Shown here: piece after piece, positions 35,334 through 43,953 of the stretch
Layout of the letters: every line of letters begins with the position of its first letter
Position numbering within the stretch: position 1 is the stretch's first letter
NCBI GenBank assembly: GCA_025352105.1
Contig: JANXUB010000136.1
Span: 1 to 64,000, forward strand
DNA length: 64,000 bases
Direction: 5' to 3'
Source: Burkholderiales bacterium
GTDB lineage: Bacteria > Pseudomonadota > Gammaproteobacteria > Burkholderiales > Casimicrobiaceae
The notes under the pieces: model-generated
Databases searched by the model: none
Told to the model about the DNA's origin: nothing
What the model saw: only the letters and a program-made list of their open reading frames with translations
Made by a program: the position numbers and the translations under genes

Positions 35334-36116
35334 TTGTTTAAAGGTAAAACGGCGCTCGTCACCGGCTCGACAAGTGGCATCGGACGAGGCATTGCGGAGC
35401 AGTTGGCTGCACAAGGTGCCAACGTTGTTCTCAACGGTTTTGGCGATGCCGCGCAGATCGAAGCGTTGGGCTCCAAATTGGCGGCCGACTACGGCGTCAC
35501 CGTTCGCTATGACGGGGCTGACTTGTCCCGACAGGATCAGATCGAGGCAATGATGGCGCGAGCGCTCTCCGAGTTTGCATGCATCGACATTCTGGTCAAT
35601 AACGCAGGCGTTCAGTTTGTCGCGCCAATTGATGAGTTTCCCGTGGACACCTGGAAAACGATTTTGGCAGTCAATCTCTCGGCCTCGTTCCATACGGTTC
35701 GTCTTGCGCTTCCTGCGATGAAAGCCAAGGGCTGGGGGCGCATTATCAATATCGCGTCGGCGCATGCGCTAGTGGCATCCCCGTTCAAAGGTGCGTATGT
35801 CGCCGCCAAACACGGCATTGCGGGCTTGACAAAAACGGTGGCGCTGGAAGTGGCGGCGCAGGGCATCACCATGAACGCGGTGTGCCCGGGATATGTCTGG
35901 ACACCGTTAGTCGAAAAGCAAATTCCCGATACGGCCAAGGCGCGTGGCATCACCGAGCAACAAGTCATTGACGACGTATTGCTGAAGGCGCAACCGACAA
36001 AAAAATTCGTAACGATTGAACAGGTGGCTGCACTCACTGCGTTTTTAGCGAGCGATTTGGCGGCATCAATCACGGGGGCGATTATTCCCATCGACGGCGG
36101 CTGGACTGCGCAGTAA
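35334..36116 (+). CDS. bdhA: 3-hydroxybutyrate dehydrogenase (SDR)
   Basis: Interconverts 3-hydroxybutyrate and acetoacetate with NAD in PHB and ketone-body metabolism. Translation starts at TTG 35334 with AGGAAGAAA in front. SDR motifs: TGSTSGIGRGIA cofactor loop, NNAG, Ser142, Tyr155 and Lys159, then CPGYVWTPLVEKQIPD, the BdhA-specific substrate loop. 260 residues, usual for BdhA. It is followed by a patatin gene, a pair often seen in Burkholderiales. Confidence 0.9.
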   Translation: MFKGKTALVTGSTSGIGRGIAEQLAAQGANVVLNGFGDAAQIEALGSKLAADYGVTVRYDGADLSRQDQIEAMMARALSEFACIDILVNNAGVQFVAPIDEFPVDTWKTILAVNLSASFHTVRLALPAMKAKGWGRIINIASAHALVASPFKGAYVAAKHGIAGLTKTVALEVAAQGITMNAVCPGYVWTPLVEKQIPDTAKARGITEQQVIDDVLLKAQPTKKFVTIEQVAALTAFLASDLAASITGAIIPIDGGWTAQ

Positions 36117-36223
36117 CGCGTTCGCGCTTTTTGCATTCTTCATTCGTCGTTCTTTGAACTGCTTTTCTGTCGCCGCCACCTTGCGGTGCGGCGCAACTTA
36201 TTCATTTCGTGAGGAGATTACAC

Positions 36224-37360
36224 ATGGCTACAAAAGATACCGCCAAGGCCATTCGGCAGAACCATCCAACTGGTCAGGTTGTGCTCGTTCTTCAAGGTGG
36301 CGGCGCGTTGGGTGCATATCAGCTGGGCGTCTACCAAGCCTTGCATGAGGCGGGCATTGAGCCAGATTGGGTGGTGGGTACGTCCATCGGTGCGATTAAT
36401 GGCGCGCTAATCGCCGGTAACCCGCCTGAGAAGCGAATGGATCGCCTGCACGAGTTTTGGGATCGCATGGAGTTGAACAAAACCAACCCATTCAGCACGG
36501 GGTTCGGGCTATTTGGAAATGCGCTGACCAACGCCAACACCACGACCTTTGGCATCCCTGGCTTTTTTTCCCCTAACCCGCTGGCACTGCTTGGGCAGAA
36601 GACCAAACTAGGCATCGAAAAGGCGTCGTACTACAGCACGCAACCGCTTCGCGATACGCTGACACACCTGGTTGACTTTGAATACCTGCAAAGTAAGACG
36701 ACCCGTTTGACTGTAGGCGCGGTCAATGCCAACACCGGTGCTATGCGCTACTTTGACAGCCGGACAGACGACTTGACGGTTGAGCACGTCATGGCGTCGG
36801 GAGCACTGCCCCCTGCCTTTCCTGCGATACGCATTGACGGTGAACCGTATTGGGACGGCGGCATCTATTCCAACACGCCCGTCGAGGTTGTTTTGGACGA
36901 CAACCCGAGGCGCGACTCGACCATCTTCACCATTCAGTTGTGGAACCCCGAAGGCCCTGAACCTGAAAGCCTCTGGGCGATCAACGAGCGGCAAAAGGAC
37001 ATTCAGTTTTCCAGTCGCGCCAATAGCCACATCGCCAAGCAGCAACAAATTCACAACCTTCGCCACATCATCCGTGAACTGGCGATGCAGATGCCTGAGA
37101 AGTTGCGCGCAAGCAAGGAAGTCAAAGCGCTGACCGCGTGGGGCTGCGGCACCACCATGCACGTGGTGCGCATGCTGGCACCGCGCATCGAAGGTGAAGA
37201 CAGCAGCAAGGACATTGATTTCACGCATCAGGGAATCACGGCGCGCTGGCAAGCGGGCTTGAATGACGCGGTGCGCGTCATTGAGGCCACCCCATGGCAT
37301 CAATCGGTTGACGCCAGAGACGGCGTGGTCATTCACAACTTCGAGCACGGTCACTCCTGA
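36224..37360 (+). CDS. Patatin-like phospholipase (DUF3734 type)
   Basis: A lipid acyl hydrolase of 378 residues. Oxyanion loop GGGALG (25-30), nucleophile Ser54 in GTSIG, and catalytic Asp211 in DGGIYSNTP complete the Ser-Asp dyad. The C-terminal region (DIQFSSRANSHIAKQQQIHNLR) fits the DUF3734 patatins linked to 3-hydroxybutyrate dehydrogenase. GAGGAG precedes the ATG at 36224. It shares the bdhA transcription unit, so a role in PHB or phospholipid turnover is plausible but unproven. Confidence 0.92.
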   Translation: MATKDTAKAIRQNHPTGQVVLVLQGGGALGAYQLGVYQALHEAGIEPDWVVGTSIGAINGALIAGNPPEKRMDRLHEFWDRMELNKTNPFSTGFGLFGNALTNANTTTFGIPGFFSPNPLALLGQKTKLGIEKASYYSTQPLRDTLTHLVDFEYLQSKTTRLTVGAVNANTGAMRYFDSRTDDLTVEHVMASGALPPAFPAIRIDGEPYWDGGIYSNTPVEVVLDDNPRRDSTIFTIQLWNPEGPEPESLWAINERQKDIQFSSRANSHIAKQQQIHNLRHIIRELAMQMPEKLRASKEVKALTAWGCGTTMHVVRMLAPRIEGEDSSKDIDFTHQGITARWQAGLNDAVRVIEATPWHQSVDARDGVVIHNFEHGHS

Positions 37361-37481
37361 ACGGAGCGGCGTTCATCGCGCCGAATGACCTGTGGGTAGG
37401 CCAACTACCTGCGCAAACGCGTCAAACGCTAAGCAAGAAAGCCACAAAAAAATTCGAGCACCGTCGCTCGAACTACCCCGA

Positions 37482-37507
37482 GCCGAAATTTCCGTTCGGC
37501 GTATTTT
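37482..37507 (+). terminator. Terminator after bdhA-patatin
   Basis: GCCGAA/TTCGGC stem with a seven-base loop followed by GTATTTTT. A second stem TTCGAGC/GCTCGAA lies 30 bases earlier. Confidence 0.6.
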
Positions 37508-37531
37508 TCAATGTAACTCAATGGAATTTTT

Positions 37532-38014
37532 GTGAAAAAAACTTCTCCTCAACGAATCATCGCCACAGTGGCTGTTGCGTGTTTGGGTATGGCCAGTGTC
37601 GCCTTCGCTGGCGAGTGTCCAGCAGGCCAAGCGGGCACCAACGCGCTGGCGGGTGCGCCAACCGCGCCCGTAGGCGTTACCGAGTCAGAGATCTCATCGA
37701 TTGATCTCGCCGCCGAAAACGTAAAGCTGGACAACCGCCGCCTGCGTTTGCGCAAGATGACCATCATGCCCGGTGGCATGGTGCCCCTGCACAGTCATGC
37801 TGATCGCCCAGCGCTCATCATGGTGAACGCAGGCGAGGTGATTGAAAACAGCAGCAAATGTCTGGTGCCTATCGTTCACAAGGTTGGCGATGTGTCCAAG
37901 GAGTTTTTAGGCACGATGCACTGGTGGACCAATAAGGGCAAGGTTCCCGTAATGCTGACCATTTCCGACATTGTCAACGACAAGAAGCCTGAGACGATGA
38001 TGGAGAAAATGTAG
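37532..38014 (+). CDS. Secreted cupin-domain protein
   Basis: A predicted periplasmic protein of 160 residues starting at GTG. The signal peptide ends at SVAFAGE. A single cupin barrel follows: MPGGMVPLHSHADRPALIMV with two metal-type histidines and an acidic residue (VNAGEVIEN), then TMHWWTNKGKVPVML in the second cupin half. The ligand is unknown. A 164-bp palindrome begins three bases after its stop. Confidence 0.8.
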   Translation: MKKTSPQRIIATVAVACLGMASVAFAGECPAGQAGTNALAGAPTAPVGVTESEISSIDLAAENVKLDNRRLRLRKMTIMPGGMVPLHSHADRPALIMVNAGEVIENSSKCLVPIVHKVGDVSKEFLGTMHWWTNKGKVPVMLTISDIVNDKKPETMMEKM

Positions 38015-38016
38015 GT

Positions 38017-38180
38017 CTAGTGACTCGACACGCAAATTTTGGAACAAGAAAAGTGCCGAATTTGCGTGTCAGGCTAGGCGCAAAGCACAACAATAGCGGG
38101 CTATTGTGAGCATTTGCAACGACGCATGGCGCGCAAAGGCGGTGCTTTTACGTTTCAAAATTTGCGTGGCGAGACACTAG
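38017..38180. repeat. 164-bp palindromic repeat after the cupin gene
   Basis: Terminal arms begin CTAGTG and end CACTAG, with ACGCAAATTTTG mirrored by CAAAATTTGCGT. The centre AACAATAGC-gg-GCTATTGTG resembles the centre of the 7740-7903 element, and the length is the same. Termini differ, so it is a related but distinct palindrome. It starts directly after the cupin stop codon. Confidence 0.8.
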
Positions 38181-38204
38181 CTTTCGCAGCTTCGACTTTC
38201 ACTT

Positions 38205-38234
38205 TGACCTGACCCGGAAAACCGGGTCAGGTCA
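38205..38234. promoter_or_regulatory. 13-bp perfect hairpin just before the YeeE gene
   Basis: TGACCTGACCCGG and its exact complement are separated by AAAA, and the structure ends 16 bases before the YeeE/YedE ATG. There is no T tract, so it is not a standard terminator. It could be an operator or an RNA structure controlling translation. Confidence 0.65.
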
Positions 38235-38250
38235 CTGCAATATTTCTGTC

Positions 38251-39216
38251 ATGTCAATCATTCTTTTACTGTGTGGCGTAGCGTTGGTTGCCACCATGGG
38301 CTATGCCGTTCAGCGCGGTGCAACTTGCACCGTGGCCGCGATGGACGAACTACTTCGCGACAGGCGCGCAACCCGAATGCTTGCTCTGCTGGAAGCGTCG
38401 ATGTGGGTGGCGGGCGGCCTGTTGATTGGGAACGCGCTCGGCTTGATGCCACCGATGCCAGCAGGCTACGCCATAACCGTGTGGACGATCGTGGGCGCTG
38501 CCGTATTGGGGCTTGGGGCTGCGGTGAACGGCGCCTGTGTGTTTGGCGCAGTCGCCAAATTCGGCTCGGGTAACTGGGTCTACGCGGCCACGCCGATAGG
38601 CTTTTATTTTGGCTGCGTCGTTGGGCAAGCGTCACTCGCCCACATGATTCCACAAAAATTGGCCCAATCGTCATGGGCTTTTCATACGCCGCCCTGGTTG
38701 GCGTTTGCGGTGGCAACCTTGATGGCATGGCGAATCTTACGGCCACTGTGGCGCACGTGGTACGGGCCCTCGGCGCAGCAGTCGCGTACGAGCGCGCTCA
38801 TTGGAAAAGTTTGGCAACCGCACGCGGCAACGCAAGTCATTGCGATCACTTTTCTTTTCACGCTCTGGCTGTTTGGCGCGTGGGCCTACACCGACGTATT
38901 AGCCGAGTGGGCGCGCGGACGGTTCACCAATACCGCCGAGCGTGGCTTGCTGCTCGTGGCTCTTTGGGCGGGTGCCGCCCTCGGTGGGTGGACGGCAGGT
39001 CGCTTTCGCTCCCAACGCGCTGACGTAGCAGGCGTTGTACGTTGCCTGCTTGGGGGAACACTGATGGGAGCAGGAAGCGTGCTCATCCCTGGCAGCAACG
39101 ACGGTCTGATTTTGACCGGCATTCCGCTCTTGTGGCCGCACGCGTGGGTGTCGCTCGCGGTGATGTGTGTGATGATCGCGATTTACCTGATGGTTGTCGC
39201 GAAAAAAACGTCTTAA
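38251..39216 (+). CDS. YeeE/YedE family transporter (DUF395)
   Basis: An inner-membrane protein of 321 residues with about nine TM helices. The family landmarks are YAVQRGATCTVAAMDE near the N-terminus and GAAVNGACVFGAVAKFGSGN in the middle, each with a conserved cysteine as in thiosulfate/sulfur-compound transporters of the YeeE group. No TsuB or sulfurtransferase partner is next to it, so the substrate is open. A strong hairpin precedes the start. Confidence 0.85.
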   Translation: MSIILLLCGVALVATMGYAVQRGATCTVAAMDELLRDRRATRMLALLEASMWVAGGLLIGNALGLMPPMPAGYAITVWTIVGAAVLGLGAAVNGACVFGAVAKFGSGNWVYAATPIGFYFGCVVGQASLAHMIPQKLAQSSWAFHTPPWLAFAVATLMAWRILRPLWRTWYGPSAQQSRTSALIGKVWQPHAATQVIAITFLFTLWLFGAWAYTDVLAEWARGRFTNTAERGLLLVALWAGAALGGWTAGRFRSQRADVAGVVRCLLGGTLMGAGSVLIPGSNDGLILTGIPLLWPHAWVSLAVMCVMIAIYLMVVAKKTS

Positions 39217-39231
39217 ACGAGAGCGGTTCGG

Positions 39232-39420
39232 CTACCCCGCGTAGTGCTTCCAGGCATTGACGCTCTGTCTAATGAAATTTGCCTGCTCCTCAAAACGGAT
39301 GCAGTAATCGCAAATTTTCAGGTGCGCTGACAGCGCTATCTGCTCAGTAGTGGTCAAGTCGCGGTCCTGCCGCGCGGAAATGAGGGCCGCCGCTTTGCGG
39401 CAGGAGTCAGCGCTATTCAT
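39232..39420 (-). CDS. Zinc-finger anti-sigma factor (zf-HC2 type)
   Basis: A 62-residue protein encoded directly after the ECF sigma gene; its ATG overlaps the sigma stop. HLKICDYC provides the H-X3-C-X2-C zinc motif (His33, Cys37, Cys40), preceded by SCRKAAALISARQDRDL, the usual lead-in of such anti-sigmas. No TM segment, so a soluble zinc-binding anti-sigma is expected. Confidence 0.85.
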   Translation of the reverse strand: MNSADSCRKAAALISARQDRDLTTTEQIALSAHLKICDYCIRFEEQANFIRQSVNAWKHYAG

Positions 39421-39992
39421 CGGGCAATAGCCGCTTCATCCGCGCAAAACCACCGCAGCGACAAACACTCACGCAGACGCAATCGGGCTCGATGCAGTAG
39501 CACCCACACATTGGCAGAAGAAATCTGCAGGGCCTCGCAGATTTCACTGGTGTCAAATTCCATCCATTCTCGCATCAGGAAAACCCGTCCCATCGTTGGC
39601 GGCATCTCAGCAATACAGACATTCATGACTTCCAAAAACTGTTTAGCACTTAGGCTTTGCTCCGGATTCAGCCATTCCGGAGAGTCACGGAAATGCCCAT
39701 CACTGGCAAAAAGACTGTCTTCCAATTCTGCGTCTTCATCGCCATCAACGGATCGTGCAATTTCGTTTTTGTTTGCACGGATACAGTCGATTATTTTGTA
39801 TTTGAGGATGCCGACCAACCACGTGGTCAAACTGGATTTACCGCCGAAGCTTTCCGGCTTTTCGAGGGCTGCTAGCAGCGTTTCAGCGACCGCATCTTCA
39901 GCCCACACATCATTTCGCAACTGAAGTCGCGCAAAACGCATCAAATAGGGTCGCGAGCTTGCCACATCGCTTGAAAAGGCGCGGTAATCCAT
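39417..39992 (-). CDS. ECF-type RNA polymerase sigma factor
   Basis: A 191-residue sigma factor when started at ATG 39992 (MDYRAFSSDVAS); an earlier ATG adds 20 residues without family resemblance. Region 2: LMRFARLQLRNDVWAEDAVAE and LTTWLVGILKYKIID. Region 4: MPPTMGRVFLMREWMEF and ISSANVWVLLHRARLRL. It is coupled by a four-base overlap to its zinc-finger anti-sigma. Close in type to the sigma at 34079, about 5 kb away. Confidence 0.92.
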   Translation of the reverse strand: MDYRAFSSDVASSRPYLMRFARLQLRNDVWAEDAVAETLLAALEKPESFGGKSSLTTWLVGILKYKIIDCIRANKNEIARSVDGDEDAELEDSLFASDGHFRDSPEWLNPEQSLSAKQFLEVMNVCIAEMPPTMGRVFLMREWMEFDTSEICEALQISSANVWVLLHRARLRLRECLSLRWFCADEAAIAR

Positions 39993-40234
39993 CAACAGCT
40001 TCAACCTAAATCGCGTTGTGCGTGAGTTGCAAACAACTGCCAATGTTATCAAGGACTTAACAAGTTGGCTGTACGTTCAGATTGGTCCACGCGCCCCATT
40101 GGCCCTGAGCCGCGTGCGCGCCTTCGCAGGACTGTCCTGCGACCGAACAAACACAAGACCATCGAGCGCTTTGTTGAAGTCCGCGGCGACGTTAAATGTG
40201 GCAAATCGGCCCAGCAGTTCAATGTAGTGCTTGA

Positions 40235-41107
40235 TCAGCATGGGCAAACCAGAGTCTTCAGAGCGCTCTCGTTCGTACGCAATAGCCCCAGGATTTCGCG
40301 GATAACCAGATCGGGTCGCTCCCAAAGCACGAAATGGTTTTCGTCCGGCAAGTGAATCACTTTAACAAAGGATTTCGGGGCCATTGATTCGACGACGTCA
40401 GGCGTGCGAGGATCGACGAGACGATCTTTGCCACCCTGCATCATTGCAAAAGGCACACGAAGCCGGCTCCATTCCAGATGCATGCGCCCAAGCTCAATAG
40501 ACAGCCCGAGCATCTCTTCATTTGCCAACAGCATTGATCGGGGCATAAAACTCTGCACGACACGCCAGCTGGCAACGGAGTTGTACCAACGAGGTGCCTC
40601 CAAAGACGCCGCGAGTGAACCTGCTATCGATAGCGCGGCACTGATCTTGTCTGCGTGATTGAGCGCCATCCAACCAGCCAGTGCCCCGCCCAGCGAATGG
40701 CCAACGACCAACGCCTTTTGTCCTCGCGGGATTAGCTCAGCGAACAGTCTGGCTTGAGCCCTTAAATCGGCCATAACTCGCCCAGCTTCAGAGCCGCCAA
40801 ATCCTGGTCGATCAACCGCAATTAATTTGGAAAATATTCTCAGCTCGGGCGCAGCCAGATAGTGCGTCCAGGCCTTCCAGTCGCCGGGTGAGCCATGAAT
40901 GAACATGAGCCAAGGCCTGGGCGGGTATCCGTCCGACGCGGGGGTCACCTCTGCCGTCTGAATGCGGAACGCACCGACAATGCGGGTACTCAGAACCGGC
41001 TTGATATCCCCGGAAAAAAGTGATTCAACATCGCCCCGCGGATAGACCGGATTCCACAGCTTTTCGAAGCGTTCACGCGTCGAATGAATGGCGCGGGTCA
41101 ATGGCAT
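40235..41107 (-). CDS. Alpha/beta hydrolase
   Basis: A 290-residue alpha/beta fold hydrolase. HGSPGDWKAW gives the oxyanion loop, VVGHSLGGALAGW the nucleophile elbow with Ser, and the acid and histidine are likely in GGKDRLVDPR and DENHFVLWERP. Two weakly hydrophobic N-terminal stretches do not form a clear signal peptide. It lies downstream of the DoxX-like gene on the same strand, about 50 bases away. The substrate is unknown. Confidence 0.9.
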   Translation of the reverse strand: MPLTRAIHSTRERFEKLWNPVYPRGDVESLFSGDIKPVLSTRIVGAFRIQTAEVTPASDGYPPRPWLMFIHGSPGDWKAWTHYLAAPELRIFSKLIAVDRPGFGGSEAGRVMADLRAQARLFAELIPRGQKALVVGHSLGGALAGWMALNHADKISAALSIAGSLAASLEAPRWYNSVASWRVVQSFMPRSMLLANEEMLGLSIELGRMHLEWSRLRVPFAMMQGGKDRLVDPRTPDVVESMAPKSFVKVIHLPDENHFVLWERPDLVIREILGLLRTNESALKTLVCPC

Positions 41108-41156
41108 TGGGTGAATGCAGCGCCGAGTCGACAGCGCTCACGCCGGGCCGCCCAAA

Positions 41157-41642
41157 CTATTTTGCAAAAAAACGGGAAATCAAGGGCAACCAGGCGTCGC
41201 GTCGAAGCCACAGGAGCAGCGCGCAACAAATCCATACGCCGCACGCGAGAAAGAACAGCTCTCCTCCGTCGCTGCTGCCATCGCCGTTACGAACAGCAAT
41301 GCCCAGCGGCGTAAACAAGTGAAAGAAAATTGCGCCGCTGATCACTGCCAGCCCGAGCAGCGATCCCAGCACCTGAATCAAGCGCTGCCGGGCGACGAAC
41401 GCGCCGACAATCAGAAGCGCGGATGCCACGAGCTCTGCCGAGCCGACCACCTTGGCCGAAAAGATTCCACCGGGCGCAAAGACACCGGGGAATCCCAGAG
41501 ACGCAGCCCAAGGATCCAGCTTGCCCTCGAAGATGTAGACCGTCTCCGGCGAGCCGGTGAACTTGAAGAAGAGCGATTGAATGAACACGAAGGCGACGAA
41601 ACCGGTGAGGAGCCAGTGCCCATGCTTTTTGATTGCGTCCAT
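41157..41642 (-). CDS. DoxX-like membrane protein
   Basis: A 161-residue protein with four predicted TM helices (WLLTGFVAFVFIQSLFFKF; AELVASALLIVGAFVA; VLGSLLGLAVISGAIFFHLF; FFLACGVWICCALLLWL). The pattern FKFTGSPE...F and a second-helix Glu (GSAELVA) fits the DoxX/SURF4 fold. It is probably co-transcribed with the upstream YHS gene and the downstream hydrolase. Function not known. Confidence 0.7.
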   Translation of the reverse strand: MDAIKKHGHWLLTGFVAFVFIQSLFFKFTGSPETVYIFEGKLDPWAASLGFPGVFAPGGIFSAKVVGSAELVASALLIVGAFVARQRLIQVLGSLLGLAVISGAIFFHLFTPLGIAVRNGDGSSDGGELFFLACGVWICCALLLWLRRDAWLPLISRFFAK

Positions 41643-41684
41643 CTTGGCTGTCTTTACGAAGATAATGTGTTTGAAAAGTGAAGG

Positions 41685-42149
41685 CTATTTGGCAATCAGG
41701 GCCGGAAATTTGCTATCTGCCAGTCTGTTGAAGCCCTGAACGTCCTTCTTCCACTCCTGCTGAATGTCAGCGTCGTAGTTCAGATAGAGCTTGCCGTCCT
41801 GCACCGTAAACTGCTCTGGATCAACCTTGACCAGGTTGCCGTTCGCGACGCCGTAAGCGCAGTAGCCGCCATACTGAGGCGCGTACTTCCCGGGGTTGCC
41901 ACGAAACAAGTCCAAGTTGCCTTGATTTGAAAACCTCCACTTCGCGTCTTTCCATTCAAAGACAAAGCTGTCGCTACCTTTGACTGGCTTCATCTGAGTG
42001 AAGTAGGCAACTGTGTCGTAACCGTTAATTGCCGTGTCTGTGCGCGAAGCAAAAAATGAGGCGTTCGTGAGGGTGTTGATCGCTGGAGCAGCGGAGGCGT
42101 GAGCTGTAAACATGACTATCGATGCAATGAAAACAGTACGGGCGAACAT
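41685..42149 (-). CDS. Secreted YHS-domain protein
   Basis: A periplasmic protein of 154 residues. A signal peptide ends at AHASAAP. The YHS core INGYDTVAYFTQMKPVKGSD and the mid-part WRFSNQGNLDLFRGNPGKY plus YGGYCAYGVANG match the YHS family found in periplasmic copper- or metal-associated proteins. It heads the YHS-DoxX-hydrolase set. Confidence 0.88.
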   Translation of the reverse strand: MFARTVFIASIVMFTAHASAAPAINTLTNASFFASRTDTAINGYDTVAYFTQMKPVKGSDSFVFEWKDAKWRFSNQGNLDLFRGNPGKYAPQYGGYCAYGVANGNLVKVDPEQFTVQDGKLYLNYDADIQQEWKKDVQGFNRLADSKFPALIAK

Positions 42150-42260
42150 GATTTGCAGAAATAGTGTTGATGAGCTTTAGACGATGAGCGTGCTGTTTTC
42201 CTTACAGCAGAAGCGTTTGCAACGTATCGAAATTGCGTTGGTTTTGGCGACGACACGCTA

Positions 42261-43370
42261 CTAAAACCAACGTTCGCCACGAGCAACGTCCTCGCGGAAT
42301 CGACGCCAAAGCACTAGCGGGGACGTCGTTGGAACGCCGTTCGCCGTGTTTTCCTTACCGATGGTGAATGCGAGCGACCATTGCTTAAACATTGCATGGT
42401 AGCCGACCAACAACGGCGTGTCGGGATGATAAATATGCGCGCTCTCAGCTGATACGCCGTTGAGCTCCATGACCTGAAGCCCCCGTCCTTCGCGAAAGTG
42501 ATTGACTGTCGGCGCTCGGAGATCGATGCGGCAAAATGAATACCCAGGCACCGCGTCCAAGAGTCGCGTCATCGCGCGCAGAAGCTCAGGCGTCGCGTGT
42601 CTATTTCCATCGAGGAAAACACTGCCGCGACTATGCGCTCCGATCTCGACCAGTTGAACGATAGACCCGCTATCCGGAATAGCGTGCAATTCATCGGCCC
42701 ATCGTTTGAACAGCATGGCTGAAATCAGCTTTGCTCTGGCGTCCCTCATGATGAGTTCGTGCAAAGTGCTAGCGCCGTCACCGACGACCCCTGGAAACGT
42801 CTTGTGCACGATCGACAGAATTTGCGGTGCTTTCGCTGCGGCGCTTCGCGCAACGAACACACCAAACTCCTCGCCATCAACGTAGCGTTGTACGACCACA
42901 TCGCCAGAGAATCTGGTCAGGTAGCTTTGTGCCGCATCGATATCTCTGGCGACCAACACACCTCGTCCCCTTTGGCCAACATCCGGCTTCAGCACGACGG
43001 GTAGGCCGACCTGCTCGACGAAGTCGAGCAGGCTCCGAATGCGATCACGGACCCGGCCCGTAGCGATCAGCACGAACGTGGCTACCAAATCTGGCGCGTT
43101 TGCTTGCAATGGATTCAGTGTGACGTGCTTGCGCTCGCCCGCCATGCCACCGTCGCCCAAAATTGGGTTGACGGCGGTGAAAGCCATCGGACTTCGGTGC
43201 TTGACTCCAAGCCAGCCGATCCACGCCACGATAGGCACGTAGTAAATCCACCAGGGCCAAAACTCCCAACGTTTTGCGCGGCCAAGCGCAATCGCCAGTT
43301 TCTCGCGAGGCTTTAGGTAGGCACTGGCATCGTCAGCGGCTGATTGCCACGGAAATCTGGCAGGACGCAT
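42261..43370 (-). CDS. ATP-grasp domain protein, membrane-anchored
   Basis: A predicted carboxylate-amine/thiol ligase-like enzyme of 369 residues. A TM helix (WWIYYVPIVAWIGWLGV) lies near residues 37-55. The ATP-grasp part shows VVLKPDVGQRGRGV (glycine-rich loop and Lys), QRYVDGEEFGVFVA and the metal-binding QVMELNGVSAE near the C-terminus. Starts at ATG 43370 (MRPARFPW); a frame 19 codons longer is possible. It is seven bases downstream of the DinB gene, so the three genes to 44348 form an operon. Substrate unknown. Confidence 0.85.
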   Translation of the reverse strand: MRPARFPWQSAADDASAYLKPREKLAIALGRAKRWEFWPWWIYYVPIVAWIGWLGVKHRSPMAFTAVNPILGDGGMAGERKHVTLNPLQANAPDLVATFVLIATGRVRDRIRSLLDFVEQVGLPVVLKPDVGQRGRGVLVARDIDAAQSYLTRFSGDVVVQRYVDGEEFGVFVARSAAAKAPQILSIVHKTFPGVVGDGASTLHELIMRDARAKLISAMLFKRWADELHAIPDSGSIVQLVEIGAHSRGSVFLDGNRHATPELLRAMTRLLDAVPGYSFCRIDLRAPTVNHFREGRGLQVMELNGVSAESAHIYHPDTPLLVGYHAMFKQWSLAFTIGKENTANGVPTTSPLVLWRRFREDVARGERWF

Positions 43371-43377
43371 CGTATTT

Positions 43378-43953
43378 TTACGCACCGATTGAATCCTGCT
43401 TACAGCGTTTGTCCTGCAGCCGATCATTGGCGACAGTCGCTGGTGCGCGCCCGAAATTCACCCCGAAACTTTTACCGTGTGCCGTGGCTAGCGCCTCCAA
43501 TAACGCAAAGTGATGAACGGTGTGACTCGCCAAAAAAATTAATTCGCGTGCAATTGTCGATTGGGTCGTAAGTTCTGTTTGTCCCGCGTGGCCAATGAGA
43601 AAACGAACATTTACATCTCGATCAAGCAGCGGCGCGATACTGCTACGAAGACTTTGCAAACTTGTCTGCAGAACACGCAGACGCCTTTGCGCAACGGCGC
43701 AATCGCGCTCCAGGCGGTGATCTCGAGCGCGAGCATCGTAATCAACAAGCGGCAATTGAGTGGCGCAATCGTTGGCGCGTAACGCAGGCAGCAGCGCTTC
43801 GTAGTGTTCTATGACGTGACGTAGATGCGGGCCAACGATGTCGGAATAGCTGCCCAGGCCCAGCGCGCTGAACCGGTCGGCGACTTCGTACGCCCGATCA
43901 AGCAGACTCATCGTGTACTCCAAAATCGCGTTCGACAAACTGCCAGAAATCAT
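43378..43953 (-). CDS. DinB-family four-helix protein
   Basis: A 191-residue protein of the DinB/YfiT-like metal-binding four-helix fold. Histidines lie in HLRHVIEH (about 43-50) and in LASHTVHHFALLEAL (about 145-155), the usual three-His arrangement. The tail GVNFGRAPATV also fits the family. Its ATG overlaps the stop of the upstream membrane-protein gene (ATGA). Possible thiol-transferase role, unproven. Confidence 0.8.
   Translation of the reverse strand: MISGSLSNAILEYTMSLLDRAYEVADRFSALGLGSYSDIVGPHLRHVIEHYEALLPALRANDCATQLPLVDYDARARDHRLERDCAVAQRRLRVLQTSLQSLRSSIAPLLDRDVNVRFLIGHAGQTELTTQSTIARELIFLASHTVHHFALLEALATAHGKSFGVNFGRAPATVANDRLQDKRCKQDSIGA

Noticed and set aside
36608-37354. A 248-codon frame antisense to the patatin gene
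   Set aside because: Mirror frame in high-GC DNA; the patatin catalytic motifs on the plus strand are complete.
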